Source: Brachycybe producta (lineage: Eukaryota > Arthropoda > Diplopoda > Playtdesmida > Andrognathidae). From it: a stretch of 64,000 bases of DNA. A program made the position numbers and the translations under genes. How positions within the stretch are numbered: the stretch's first letter is position 1; each line of letters starts with the position of its first letter. The notes under the pieces are model-generated. The model worked only from the letters and a program-made list of their open reading frames with translations. It ran no database searches and was not told the DNA's origin. The stretch lies in contig JAUPFP010000097.1 of NCBI GenBank assembly GCA_036925085.1, positions 186,001 to 250,000 of the forward strand. The letters are read 5' to 3'. Below, in pieces: positions 22,034 to 33,506 of this stretch.

Positions 22034-24944
22034 AATCACCTTCTTCATAAACCATTTTAAGTGATTACTTCATTTACTTTTCTAGTTTTACGTAGTTCTT
22101 CCTTAGACTTCTGTATTACCTAACTTGACTGGCAACTCTCGAAATTGTGTGTTGGTTTTCGAAACAGCGCCTCTAGCAGGAACATGATAAATTAAATTTC
22201 GAACTGATGTCACGTTTAGGACGAGTTCATTTTGTAGCTATAGAGGGTGTATAGTTATATCTAAGATAAATAATAAGCACCTATTGAATGAGAAAAAAAA
22301 CCGAGACTTTGGCTAAGATTTTATGTACAGATAATACCACCAGGCGGAGCTGGCCTATCTTCTGCCAGCACTTCCGCCTTAGAGCAGTCGTGCAATGCCT
22401 TAACATGGAGAAGACAGGAAGTTGCCAGTCCAGGAAGGTAGCGACCACATATATTGTTTGGTGCTGCATTTTTGTTTTATAACAATTTGTTGAGTAGTGT
22501 GACGCCAGCTTAATGTACATAGAAGGGTGTATTTTGTATGTTTTCACGATTAATTACTTGGAAATGGACATTTTGAGTTGCATGAAATTTTGAGTAATTT
22601 CTGATGAACTGAACCGTAACTGTCAAATGAGACGGAAGTATGTGACATTATTATGATTTGCTTTTTTAAATGTTAATATTTGATTTCGTTTAAGAGAGAA
22701 AACCCGCCCCTTAAGCTTGAATGAAGTTTTCTAGTTCTTTCCCTTCATTGACATCGTTTTCTCCTCATCCATATTTTTTGTTCCTAGCTTTTATATAATT
22801 TATTATCATTCTTGATTTGGGGTGTTTGTTAATTTTTCATTTCATTTTCAAAAACCCATTATTTGTTCAAACTTAATTTTTTTTTTAGTTACCTTTCCCC
22901 TCCCGACCCCATAAATCCTGATTAATTTAATCGTTTTGGGAAATTTGGTTGAGATGTTTGTTTAATCGATTCATCAAAGTGAATTTGCTTAAAAATATCT
23001 AAGGAAAAAGAAGGCTTTCATACAAAGAAAGGAAGTTTATTTATATAATGAATAATGATTCAATGCGAATTGCAGCAACCAAAAAAAAAAAAAAGGTTAT
23101 TTTAAGATATAAAATGAACAACTTTCATAGGACAGAACTGTTTATATATAAGAGATACCATTTATGGTGAATGTTTACTTCTGTATAATTTAAAATTTTT
23201 TTTTTTTGTTTGAAAAATTAGGATTATATATATATATTCCGTAATACATTACAAACAAACTGTGTTCAATAAGAAAATTTTGTTAGTCGTTATTTTCATC
23301 TGATGTGTGTATCTTTTGGTTCGATTTGTCAATGCCACTGTTGAATCTCCAGAGAGGAAATGTTGTCCCTCTAGTGGTTGAATCATTCATTATGTATACG
23401 AGTTGTATATCAGATAGGATAATTTCTGGTTTTTTTTTTTCTTCTTCTCGTCTTTCTCGTTATGCTGTGGTTGCTGTTCATTGCATATGTCAAAGTTGCT
23501 AGAAAATAGCGTTATTGAGTGACTGAAATGTCGCTAGGGATCGTGAAGAGACGAATGTGGACGGTTCGTGTTGAGATAGATGTTTTAATAGAATCCAGCA
23601 GTTTTCTCTCATAAACCTTTTTATATGTGGTTATTTGGTCAAAGTAAGAAAAGAAAAAAAAAAAAAAAATGGTTGTTCTTCACAATTACTAGGCAAACTA
23701 GACAGTATAGGTAAAGCTTCTCGGCAACTTTGTTGGTGCGATTTCAATTTTTATCAGTGATGTTTAAAATTTGCCTAAACAAGGCAATTATAATTTATTT
23801 ATGATTGATGACACTGATTGCATGACGTGCACGTGTACTAAGTCGAATTGGATTGAATGGATGAAGCCAGTTAGGTGTGGCATATCTATCTGCCTATAGT
23901 TAACTGTGTTATAGGCCGTTTGCAGAAAGCCTAAATCTGAAGTTTTTAACTTTTTTCCTCTATTACAATTTCTTCAATGGTTTGCCACAATATGTCCCCA
24001 TACCTTCTTCGCCAGACTATCGAAATGATCATCATGATCATCAGATTCATCACCAAAGCTGACATTTAAGGGATCTCGCCATCTCATTTCGTATTGAGAA
24101 CGGTGACAGTTTATTTCTTCTATTCTAACAACGTTTTTTTTTTTAAAAAATTGTTCCGAGATCGAGTTCTGTACTTCCATTATTTAGTTCGACCCCCCCC
24201 CCCCAAGCGGTATGTATACTTCCGGTTAAGAACCTTTGGCCTAAATGAAGCCAGTTCAAATTACGATGTTACAGCTTCATTTATTGTTGCGTATTATTGG
24301 TTTGGTACACAATTCCAGTTGGTCATTCTAATCTTAACTAGTGAATTTGTACAATGACTCAAGTTTCCACTTATACAAAAATACTGTATATAAATACATG
24401 TATATTATTGATTCAGTGGGTGATTTGAATGCCTTTTCATATTGAGGTATGTAGTAAGGGTACAGCACAGCATCCTGGATATATTAGATTATTCAAATTT
24501 ATTCATTAGAAACGTCTTTTCTGTATCGTCCATATGTTGTCCATCTATGTGGAACTTTTTTCTCTAGGCACTTTTAAACTTAGGAACTTTTGAATGGTGT
24601 ATTATACAGGTATTTATTTTTGCATAAATATATTGATGCGAGTTGACAAGGAGCTAGCTCAGTAAGTACATGTACATTAAAGACAGTTTGCAGCAGTTGC
24701 TAAAACAGAATAAATGCTAAACCCAACCAAGTTCTCTATAGGAGTTGAAAACCTGAACCAATGTCATAAATTGTAGTGGATTCCTGGAACATTACAAACA
24801 ACATATTAAACGTGTTATTGGCAACATAGTAATTTCTATTTGAATAAAGTCTTCTCGTCTTTCTTGAAACAATGTTAAAAAAATGATTATTTTTTTTTGT
24901 TAAAAAATAGGCACTAGATTTATTTGGGGGGGGGGGCGGTTGAA
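22034..24944. other. Non-coding stretch, no gene seen
   Basis: AT-rich with poly-A/T runs and a C12 run at 24193-24204. Small overlapping open frames on both strands around 22281-22547 and 23974-24357 show no recognisable motif. No repeat family is identified. Confidence 0.5.
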
Positions 24945-25110
24945 GGACATTTGCCCTAATGTTCATTTCCCTTAAAAGGTGGATTTCCCTAAAACTTTGA
25001 TTGCCTTAAAAGGTTAATTGCACTAAGACCATTTTTTTTTCTACTGGATTGATTTGTGATTATGTTCAAATTGTTTGACCTACAGGGATGATTGCCCTAA
25101 ACCTGCCTGG
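24945..25110. repeat. Family Q word array, copy 1 (ACATTTGCCCTAA words)
   Basis: About five degenerate 15-18 bp words follow each other: GGACATTTGCCCTAATG, TTCATTTCCCTTAAAAGG, TGGATTTCCCTAAAACT, TTGATTGCCTTAAAAGG, TTAATTGCACTAAGACC. A further GATTGCCCTAAACC occurs near 25090. The words match those at 46628-46859, where they are in inverted arrays. Boundaries are uncertain. Confidence 0.6.
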
Positions 25111-26390
25111 TTGGTTACAAATGTATGTGGGACAAATTGTCGCCATCCAAACGTTTAGATTAGGAATCGTTTGTTCAAAATAATTTGCAGCAGCATATTG
25201 GGATTCATCAAAGCAAACAGAATCCTTGAGGGTCTTTCCCATATGGACAATCAATCGCTCCTAAAACCACTCACTAGCCATAAGGATACACTTGATCTGT
25301 GAACTGTGTTAATGAGCTATTGGAGCATATTTGTTTGCCAAGTCTTAAAAAGTTATAGCCATTTAAATTTCATCTATAGTTGGTTTTCTATGTGTCATAA
25401 CTTCTGTATAGATTATAGGCTGCTGCTGCTGCTACTTGTTCTGTTTTAAACATTCATGAAAGTTATTCTCACTATACACCACGGATGCAATTGACGTGTA
25501 TTCAAATATTGGGATTGTAATGTATGGTACATAAAGGATATATGAATATATGTATAAGTATTTATTATGTGTGTGTATGTATGTATTGTTGCAGTATAGA
25601 TAAAAGATTACATGAATCAATTTGTTGTGCAGTTTTTGAACTGCATAGCAGTAGGTAGCTATTTAAGAACACTACTATAACTACTTGTCGTATTAGTTTC
25701 TGAATAGGCAGCTCAATAGAGAGAGAGAGAGAGAGTATGCTTTTGATATGAGGTTATAGAATATTTGGGTAAAGAAAACAAGATTCTGTTTGAACCCTTT
25801 GTTGTCTGTAAGTTATACACATTGTCTGAAATACAATGTGGATGTGAATGTCTACTTTTGTGTGTGTTCTTTGAAAACAGACACAAAGAAACTAGAAAGG
25901 GCTTAAGAATGTAGTAGTAGTTTGCTGCATAATTTTGTTGAGGGAGAAGAGGAAATGAATTTACATTCAGAGTGATTAATATTATGGTTTCTTCAAAGGC
26001 GTTTCGCATCATTTAGTTTATTTAATGCATTTTACTTTTACTTTTCATATTTTGTCTGTTCTTTGAGCGGTTTTTTTCTTCTTCTTCACGCGTTAATATC
26101 ATTTCTGCATATCATCTTCGTAATCTTCTTCGTCACAGTTAATGATGGACCCAGTGATCGGAATTTTTCTTTTTTTTTTAATGAAATTTCATCTTTAAGC
26201 TTAGAGTTATCATCTCGTTCACGAATATACATTTTTAGTATAAATTCAAATTTTCTCTTAGTATAAGGCGGCGGTCTCTGGGTTATGAACAAGTTCCACT
26301 TTCAAGAATCATCTTTAAGACGGAATTTGACACTCAAAAACCGTCTTTAAGGTGGCTGAATAGGTATTTATTGTCTTTTTGTCCCTATCG
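25111..26390. other. Non-coding stretch, no gene seen
   Basis: It contains a short GA microsatellite near 25720 and AT-rich sequence. Open frames of up to 99 codons lack complexity or motifs. Confidence 0.5.
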
Positions 26391-26726
26391 GATAAGGTGT
26401 GTTTTCACGGGGCTAGTTTACTAGCCACTGTTGTTTGCGGACAGTAAACTTACCCAATGTAAACAACCTTGCTAGTAACTTGACCGCATACCGGGGATAT
26501 AATAAGTCGAGTTGAGCACCCGGCTATTTTGCTGTCTTGTTACCTTGTTTTCAGTTACACAGTAGTTTAAACACCAACTTGCTCAGTTACTAGCTAGTGT
26601 AGATTTTGTGTCGGCATGGCGACGAAGTTGAATTCGGATTATTCCAATAAAACTAATAAAATTAGTCCTAAAAACTAGCTACTTGCCACTGCATTGTTAC
26701 TCGCCCCGTTTAAATACAAACTTATC
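26391..26726. mobile_element. 336-bp TIR element with GTTTTCACGGGGC ends
   Basis: The left end GATAAGGTGTGTTTTCACGG, GGCTAGTTTACTAGCCACTG pairs with the reverse complement of the right end (CACTGCATTGTTACTCGCCC, CGTTTAAATACAAACTTATC). Arms are about 45 bp with several mismatches. The CACGGGGCTA word is shared with element E (about 21228). TSD is unclear; AT lies at both ends if the element begins AAG. No coding. Confidence 0.55.
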
Positions 26727-27729
26727 AGGTAAGTTCTTAATAACCAAGAAATAAGACAGTACTACCGTGACAATGGGGTTATAGAGCCACTGTAGTGGTT
26801 AAACATCTTTTAGTTTTTAAGCAAATATGTATATTCTTCAATATGTTCTTCGGTATTAAGATAAATTCCTGCCGTTTTTGGAATTACCGTTTGGCTGCTA
26901 GAGCCATTTGAGCAACTTTGGAACTGCCAAATTGACCACGTCTCACGACGCTTGTAACTCTGGATTGTCTAGACTCGGTTAAGTGTAGGAGAACATTGTA
27001 GCCGACCAATGGCCATCGTAATGGGATATATGTGAAGCTTTCATTTTATCTCTGAATATTTCTTTTATTTGCATTGCCTAATTTAAGGTTTTTGAACACG
27101 AAGGAGGACTTCGTTCGCCAAAGTAAGGTTTCGTTCAGTTTCTGGATTTTGTTTTTATTATATTAGTTTATATAAAACGATGGTTTCTTGTTTTGTTTTC
27201 GTAGTGCTGCTGCACATTATGGATTGTGTTCAGTAGTAGTAGTAGTAGAAGAAGAAGAATAAAAAAAGGTTGCTTCATGATTCAGTCTTGAGTATATAGC
27301 CGTTTTTTATAGCCGTTGTTCGTCTTGCTATTCACACATAAAATTCCCATTCGTTGAGTCGTCCTTCTGCTTTGAAATGGTTTGTTTTTATGATAAAAAA
27401 AACGATGCCGTTTCATACATTTCTCATTTTGTTGCTCCGTCATTTTTTTTAAAGTGCTCCTTTAAAATTCTTATTCAACTTCGTTACTTTTGCCACAACT
27501 TTTAAATTTGGGATAGTTTTTGTTTGTGCAATAACGATTTCTTCTTTGTTGTTTTTTAGATGGCTTATGGTGGGGTTAGTGTGTGGCTTTTAAACTAAAT
27601 AAAATTACTGCGATCACTGGACGAAATTGTGCAAGAGGCGTTTGAAAACACCGGCATAATAGGAATAACATGTTTTTAGGCGATGTCCACGCCGAATTGA
27701 ACGACGCGTGCTTGGATGTGGATAATTGG
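26727..27729. other. Non-coding stretch, no gene seen
   Basis: It includes an (AGT)n(AGA)n trinucleotide run near 27230-27260. No coding or RNA gene is supported. Confidence 0.5.
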
Positions 27730-27962
27730 ACAGACTAGTTATTAGGTGACCTACACTTTCTGATAGCTATTTGGAGAAGAACTGTGGGTCAGTCATGGTG
27801 TAGTCAGTCAAACATTCTTGGGAATTGCACCACCCGGCCCCCTACAACAAGCTAAATTGAATGTAGCTACTCCGATATAAAAAAAGTTCTTAAGTGTAGG
27901 TCACTGAGAGTGGCCTACAGTTCTGAAGTGGAGGTCACCTAGGGACCTACGATTAGTCTGTT
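27730..27962 (+). mobile_element. Family H repeat, copy 2
   Basis: Same orientation as 2950-3184 and aligned over its length, from GGACAGACTAGTTATTAGGT to CCTACGATTAGTCTGTTC. The ends are inverted repeats (CAGACTA…AGGTGACCTACACTTTC and the reverse of GGTCACCTAGGGACCTACGA, TTAGTCTG). The middle differs from copy 1 around 27800-27850. AGGTCA/TGACCT half-sites are again numerous. No coding frame. Confidence 0.65.
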
Positions 27963-28224
27963 CTTTATAATTGCGTTGCGGACGAATAGTCAAGACTTTT
28001 GTTCAGGCTGAAATTATTGTTGAGACCAAAACTAACGATAAAATATCGCTTGTTTTTAATATTTCACAACTGTCAAGGTTAAGGGAGAGTGATAAAAAAT
28101 AACTGATTCGAGAATTCGACTCTCATTTGAAAAAATGAAATCATTATTTTTTTTTTAATTCAACCTGTTTTCTTCTATTCTGTGTAGATTTCTAATAAAG
28201 GGTGGTTTTTAAAGTGTGAACGCC

Positions 28225-28410
28225 TATCGAACTCTTTGATTATTCATTCTTTCAGGAGCAAAATGAAGAGAAACTAGAAAGTGTTTTAGAAACTTGCAGG
28301 GGTAGATCAATCAATGAAGGTTATTTTCATGTTTATATCTTTCAAAATAAGTTTGTAAAAATGAAGCAACTTTAAGCTTTGAAAGGCATCAACACGAAAG
28401 TAACGTTAGC
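28225..28410 (+). mobile_element. Family L, partial copy 2
   Basis: The left arm of family L is recognisable: CTATCGAACTCTTTGATTAT, TTTCAGGAGCAAAATGAAGA, GAAACTAGAAAGTGTTTTAG, GATCAATCAATGAAGG and TTTTCATGTTTATATCTTTC. It continues to a fragment like the start of the right arm (GGCATCAACACGAAAGTAAC). The remainder of the right arm is missing, and a family C element follows at 28433. Confidence 0.6.
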
Positions 28411-28432
28411 CATGGGGCACACGTTCAATCAA

Positions 28433-28627
28433 CACAGGCATTTAAAGACAGGGACACGCAGATGTTTGCTCCGCCCTTTTATGAGCGTCAGACCAAATAT
28501 CAACCAATTGGAAATTGAAAAGGGCGGGGTATGTGACGTCAGGCGACATAACAAACCAATTAGAAGTTGCCTGGCCTCATAAAAGGGGCGGAGTAAACGT
28601 CTGCGTGTTCTTGTCTTTACTTGCCTG
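28433..28627. mobile_element. Family C palindromic MITE, copy 2, perfect 8-bp TSD
   Basis: The ends are CACAGGCA and TTGCCTG, with a perfect duplication TCAATCAA on each side (28425-28432, 28628-28635). Arms pair from AAAGACAGGGACACGCAGAT, GTTTGCTCCGCCCTTTTATG to the reverse of CATAAAAGGGGCGGAGTAAA, CGTCTGCGTG. The centre contains AAGGGCGGGGTATGTGACGT, CAGGC and two CCAATT(A/G)GAA boxes. No coding frame; mobilised in trans by an unknown transposase making 8-bp duplications. Confidence 0.85.
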
Positions 28628-28635
28628 TCAATCAA

Positions 28636-29885
28636 CAGTTGTGTGACAGGCAAGGATTTGTATGACAGCGCGCACACATGCAACTGATATTCAAACTATT
28701 AATTTGGCCAACTAAAGAGTTTATGTTTTGACACAAACTCATCGATGGCGCTACATTGAGCAACCGGTTTGTGTCGTACACGGTCAAACACGTGTGAGCC
28801 CACTTGGAAGCAAACAATGTGATCAGTCAAGTATTGTTGCGCGCCACGTGATTTGATGTGCCCAATACCACTTTTTTTTCTCATCCGCCCCCCTTCTACT
28901 TAGATCAAGAGTAGACAATACAGCTAACTTATAGAAATCCATGTTTTAAACTGAGCAATATTAGTTGCACGTGCGCTTACATCAATCGTTTGATGATTGA
29001 TAAAGTTGCATATGTGAGTGTGATTTAGCCATTGTGCCATGTGTGCCCCCAGCCTAATTGAAGTTAGATATTTTGGAGGCTAGTAGTAGTAGCAGTGCAT
29101 CTCAGATGTTAATATAATTATTAGGAAGATTTGTGCGTACAAATTACAAAAAAAACAGCGAATTTCTTGTGACAATTTCTGTTTACTTATTTTTTTTAAA
29201 AAAAACATTTTTAAGTTTCACATTCTTAATATAATTTCAGCATTAAACTCTTGAAATGCAAGAAAATCCAAATTCTTTTGGATGTTTGTTTGGTATTCTA
29301 GTCTGGACTTGACCATTTCATGAATAGTAGATGCAATCATTGATATATGCATGTTGTTATTTTTCTCCTCCTAGGTTTTTGTATCCAAAGCAGGTTTTTT
29401 CGAATTCAAAAAAGGCCCCCCCCCCCCCCCCAAAAAAAAAAAAAGAAAAAAAGATAGGCTTATACTTGTTTTGTTTGCTTCAATGCTATTTTGCTATGCA
29501 TATAGAAAGTGTTTTTGTTCGGGGAAAAAAGTACGTTCGGAGTTTGAATTCGAATAACACATTGAAAGGGCATAAAAAATTCAAGAGTTAAATGCATAAA
29601 ACATTGTTTCTCGCGCACACAACTAGAAGCGCTACTAACTACTACCATCTACCCTCCTTTACAATTCATTTATGGTAATTCTTTTTTTTTTTTTTTTAGT
29701 AATTTTCGTAGTTTTAGGTAAAATGCATTTTGAAATGGTATCTGGACTGGACACAACATATGTTTCCATAGTATTTTCATGTTGATATGAAGGCTAGGCA
29801 ACTAGAAGGCCTTTAAACTCGATCTATTAGGCCTGATTCACAAAATGAATATGTTGATTGTTCAAGTGTACCAACCGAAGTATCA
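28636..29885. other. Non-coding stretch with C16/A13 run
   Basis: It contains a C16 run followed by a long A-rich run at 29416-29445, and a short family L fragment near 29765-29815 (AGTATTTTCATGTTGATATG). No gene seen. Confidence 0.5.
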
Positions 29886-29893
29886 TCTACTTC

Positions 29894-30035
29894 AGACGGG
29901 CATCTGTAGACAGCTTCAGAATTTCTTTGGATCCGTCCTTTTATGAAAGTCAGACCAAATATCAACCAATTAGATATTGATGACGCTCATAAAAGGTGGA
30001 GCCAAAGAAATTCTGAAGCTGTCTACAGATGCCTG
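29894..30035. mobile_element. Family C short palindromic MITE, copy 3
   Basis: A compact 142-bp copy. The arms AGACGGGCATCTGTAGACAG, CTTCAGAATTTCTTTGGATC pair with the right end almost perfectly. The centre keeps GTCAGACCAAATATCAACCA, ATTAGATATTGATGACG but has lost the TGACGTCA segment present in longer copies. Flanks TCTACTTC (29886-29893) and TCTACTAC (30036-30043) form an 8-bp duplication with one mismatch. Confidence 0.8.
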
Positions 30036-30043
30036 TCTACTAC

Positions 30044-30653
30044 TCTCGTCTCCTGGGCCATCGAAATACTCTGCATTTGTAAGTTTTTTCCTGCCTTGTG
30101 TGGGAGAAGAGATCAATCACTTCCTCCCACAATCCGCCAACCATGAACTTAACGGGAAATGAGGACGATAACCTGGTTTGACAACACACTATCTAACCTC
30201 CTCCAACATTCGCCAACTCAAAATATTATATTGTATCACCGTAAGGAGCTTGTGACGTCATATCGGTTGACGAAAAAAATCTTATCTAAAAAAAATTCTG
30301 AATAAAAGGGGTTAATTACGATAGAAACCAGGAATACGGTTTTTTTTTAAAAAACTGTTTAGAACGGTTGCTACCGGTATCAACCCTTTTCTGTCAGAAT
30401 AAATCAAGTGTTTCCCAAAAGGGGTTCTGCGGAAACCTGTGGTTCTGCGAAATAGTTCTGCCAGAAAATTAAAAAATGTTTTTATTAAATTTCACACTAA
30501 AAGATGTATAATTCTAATAGTTTCTTAAAATAATTTAAATTTTAATTTAAGTAGTCACACAGCATGCCCATCTTCAGACATTCCAACACAACTCAAAAGT
30601 GAAATGACTCATGAGACTTGAAATGTGTTTTTATGCGACTTTTTTTATTATTA
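30044..30653. other. Non-coding stretch, no gene seen
   Basis: AT-rich with a T-run/A-run junction near 30335. Overlapping short open frames at 29943-30162 are translations of the family C palindrome and its flank. Confidence 0.5.
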
Positions 30654-30657
30654 TTAA

Positions 30658-31356
30658 GAGCCTAGATGCAGCGTTTAGTTCAGAATTTCTCTGAATGTAG
30701 GCGCTGCAATCGTTTTTGATTGAAAAACGTTTTTTTAACGTTTTTTCTCCCGGTTCAAAGTCGCATAATAATTAATAGAAAAATAATTTTGCGTGCTAAT
30801 CTTATAAAAAGAAAACATGGTGAAGCCAATAGATCAATGCACGTGCTAATTTTTATGTGATTGTTCTAAGTCGTTTTTAATGGGAGTTCTTCAAATGTTT
30901 GGGTGACGGTTTTTTTTAGTCCTATGGGACTTAACATGGAGTTAAAAGTACGATTTTAAACGTTATTAAAAATAGGACCTTTTCAAAATTTATAAAAAGG
31001 AAACATCATGAAGCCAATACATGAAAGTATGTGCTAATTATTTTGTTGTTGTTCTAAATCGTTTTTAACGAGAGTTTTTCAAATGTTTGTGGGACGGTTT
31101 TGGGGCCAATGGGATTTAACATGGGGTTAAAAAACGAACGACTTTGAACCTTGTTTAAATGTAGAAGGACCTTTTCAAAAATGATATAAATCGAGCACGT
31201 GAAGAACAATACTTTTCATTGCATTTTGCACTTTACTGTGTTTTAATTGAGCGATTGTGAGGCGATTTCTTGCAGTTTTAGTAACACCATATAAGAACAC
31301 TCATTTGTCTCGTTGTCATCTGCTCAAAACAACAATATGGACGTGGATCTAGGCTC
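30658..31356 (-). mobile_element. Family F TTAA-flanked element, copy 2
   Basis: Inverted relative to 17712-18583. It starts GAGCCTAGATGCAGCG and ends CGTGGATCTAGGCTC, with TTAA outside each end (30654-30657, 31357-31360). It contains two to three of the tandem units, with CCTATGGGACTTAACATGGA, TAGGACCTTTTCAAAATTTA and TGTTCTAA.TCGTTTTTAA. It is about 170 bp shorter than copy 1, consistent with one fewer unit. No coding frame. Confidence 0.8.
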
Positions 31357-31360
31357 TTAA

Positions 31361-32122
31361 TTAAAAGTGGATCTGATACCTTAAATTGTAATTTTTAATT
31401 AAGATTACGTGCCTATTATTTTTATATCCATTTGTACTTTTTCTGACATTTTTCTCACTACGCATACAAGCATTATGTAAAAGTATTGTTTTGGTTCCGT
31501 AATATTTTAAAGATAATTATAAAAGGATTCCGTAGTCAGATAAATCTAGGAAACACTGGACTAAATGAAACAATCCTAAACTTTGTGGGTAACCCCTGTG
31601 ACGTCGCAAGCTTCATTTTATCGTGTGGCGACTATAGTAGTTGGCTCACTTGACTTGGCTGAGACTTTAGTGACCATGCAAGATGGAATTTAGAGAGAAA
31701 ATTTAAAAAAAAATATTAGAAACTTCTATACAAAACGAATTCAGTAAAGGAATGTTGATGTTGCTATTTTTAATAGAAAAAAAATGTTTTATGTTTAGTT
31801 TATAACAAAAAATAAGGGACCAAAAGTAAAAAGAAACTAACATGAAGCAAAATAAAAATATTCAATTTTGAAAAGTCATTCAAATTTAAATTCAAAGATA
31901 ATAAAACATACCTTTAAAAGATATATTTCCATAACTTTACCAACATCATCGATTCATCATTATGTTGTAGTTTAGACATCGTTACGAATAAAGCCGACGT
32001 CTCACATGCAGAAAAAGTTAACTGAACATAGAATTTGTCTGATTTAAATAATTCTATTCCAGCTGTGTGTCACTGCTTGTTGTGCAAAGTGATTTTTCTT
32101 AATTCTTGCAATTCCCTTCGTA
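31361..32122. other. Non-coding stretch; possible lone family N end
   Basis: At about 31990 the sequence AAAGCCGACGTCTCACATGC resembles a family N terminus, but no partner end was found. Otherwise AT-rich with nothing recognisable. Confidence 0.4.
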
Positions 32123-32130
32123 ATTTGTCT

Positions 32131-32337
32131 CACAGGCAATTAGAAATCGGGACATACAGAAGTTGGCTCCACCCTTTTTATGACGACCGGCAACTTCTAA
32201 TTGGTTTGTTGTGTGGTTCGACGTTGGAAAGGGTGGAGCATGTGACGTCAGCCTACATAACCAACCAATTAGAATTTGCCGGACGTCATAAAAAGGGCGG
32301 AGCCAACTTCTGTTTGTCCCGATTTCTAATTGCCTGT
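32131..32337. mobile_element. Family C palindromic MITE, copy 4, perfect 8-bp TSD
   Basis: The best preserved long copy. CACAGGCAATTAGAAATCGG at the left pairs with CCGATTTCTAATTGCCTGT at the right, and the arms continue for about 75 bp through CAGAAGTTGGCTCCACCC. The centre carries GGAGCATGTGACGTCAGCCT. Perfect duplications ATTTGTCT flank it (32123-32130, 32338-32345). The 106-codon open frame across it on the plus strand arises from the palindrome and is not a gene. Confidence 0.88.
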
Positions 32338-33087
32338 ATTTGTCTCTATCAGTAGAAAGCTGATTAGTCAGTCAGTCAGTCTTCAAAAACCATTCAATAT
32401 TAGGCCAAGGCTCAGAAAAGGCAAACTGAAAATACAGTTTGCCTTATTTAAATCTATTCTATTTTTTTTTTGTAACTTTTCAGCCCCCTGTTAGTCTAGC
32501 ATACGGAACTGGCTCATTACAGCTACCAGGGTCACTACAGCTACCAAAAAACTATATAGACCTCTTTTTCATCAAAAGGGTCACTACAGCTACCAAGGGT
32601 CATTACAGCTACCAACAAATATAGAAAAGGGACAAAAAAGGATGTCTGTAAGTCTGTATGTCCAGAACCCCGAGTTTGTGGGTCGAACAACTCAAGACCG
32701 GAATGAGATAAAGACATGCAGTATTTTTTATTTCTTTCAGTGGTTCAATATGATGCTCCTGACAAAAAATTAGAAAATTTTACCCAGGGGTTATTTTTTA
32801 GTTTATGAATTTTTTTGTGGGTCGAAAACGGGGCCACCTACAATAAAATGATGTACACATTGAAATTTTAGAGTGATCGGATGTATGAAATTTCGATTTT
32901 TTAAAAATGTAATATTTTTTAAAAAAAAATCGAGATTTTTCCTCTTTCCAGATGTAGCATTTGAAACGGGGGCTATTCCTATTATTTAGGAGGGGTGTTC
33001 CTTTCTATGTTCTGTTATTATTTTTGTATATTAAAATACACGTGATTAATTCTCATTTTAAATGGTATTAGAAATGAATAACACATC

Positions 33088-33267
33088 TGCACACGTGTGT
33101 ACATGTGCGTACACATGCCCACACGTGTGTACACGTGCGTACACATGCCCACACGTGTGTACACGTGCGTACACATGTCCGCACGTGTACACACGTGCGT
33201 ACACATGTCCGCACGTGTACACGTGCATACACATGCGCGCATGTGTGTACATGTGCGTACACATGTA
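33088..33267. repeat. 30-bp minisatellite of alternating purine-pyrimidine
   Basis: About six units of the type ACACGTGTGTACACGTGCGT, ACACATGCCC. Much of each unit strictly alternates purine and pyrimidine and is locally palindromic (ACACGTGT, GTACAC, CACGTG). That composition favours left-handed DNA and cruciforms. It keeps open frames on both strands rich in His, Cys, Thr and Val; these are repeat translations. Each unit holds E-box-type CACGTG cores. Confidence 0.9.
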
Positions 33268-33345
33268 ACAATGAAAGAAAAATGGTTATTTGATATATGA
33301 AAGCATATATTAAAGCAATGGAGAATCTCTTGTTTATCAATACGT

Positions 33346-33437
33346 TTAGGTTAGGTTTCATTAGGTTTGGTTAGGTTAGGTTCGGTAAGGTTTGGTTTCA
33401 TTAGGTAAGGTTTGGTTAGGTTCGGTTAGGTTAGGGG
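33346..33437 (+). repeat. Degenerate TTAGG-like block in element P
   Basis: Pentamers GGTTA and variants (GGTTC, GGTAA, GGTTT) with TTTCATTAGG interruptions. It is more degenerate than the blocks in family B and has different spacing words. Confidence 0.75.
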
Positions 33438-33506
33438 GTTATATTTTTGGTAGCTGTAGTGACCCAAGTAGCTGTTGTGAGCTTTGGTAGCTGTAGTGAA
33501 CCACAA

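Larger units (their letters stand above)
32503..33506. mobile_element. Family P word-array element with TTAGG-like core (approximate ends)
   Basis: On the left are four 18-bp words of the form GGGTCACTACAGCTACCA, two near 32511-32546 and two near 32578-32613. On the right, from about 33440 to 33506, are the same words in reverse complement (TGGTAGCTGTAGTGACCC, AAGTAGCTGTTGTGAGCT, TTGGTAGCTGTAGTGAAC). Between them lie unique AT-rich sequence, a 30-bp minisatellite and a GGTTAGG-like block. The plan is the same as family B but no word is shared. Only one copy is present, and I could not find target duplications, so its status as one unit is an inference. Confidence 0.55.

Noticed and set aside
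32035..32355. 106-codon plus-strand open frame
   Set aside because: It runs through the family C palindrome at 32131-32337. A similar 114-codon frame at 20978-21322 also lies across a C copy, so the resemblance between them is repeat sequence and not protein homology.
33018..33361. Six overlapping open frames rich in Cys, His, Thr and Val on both strands
   Set aside because: They are all translations of the 30-bp minisatellite, which lacks stop codons in every frame. The CxxxC/H pattern is not a zinc-finger spacing.
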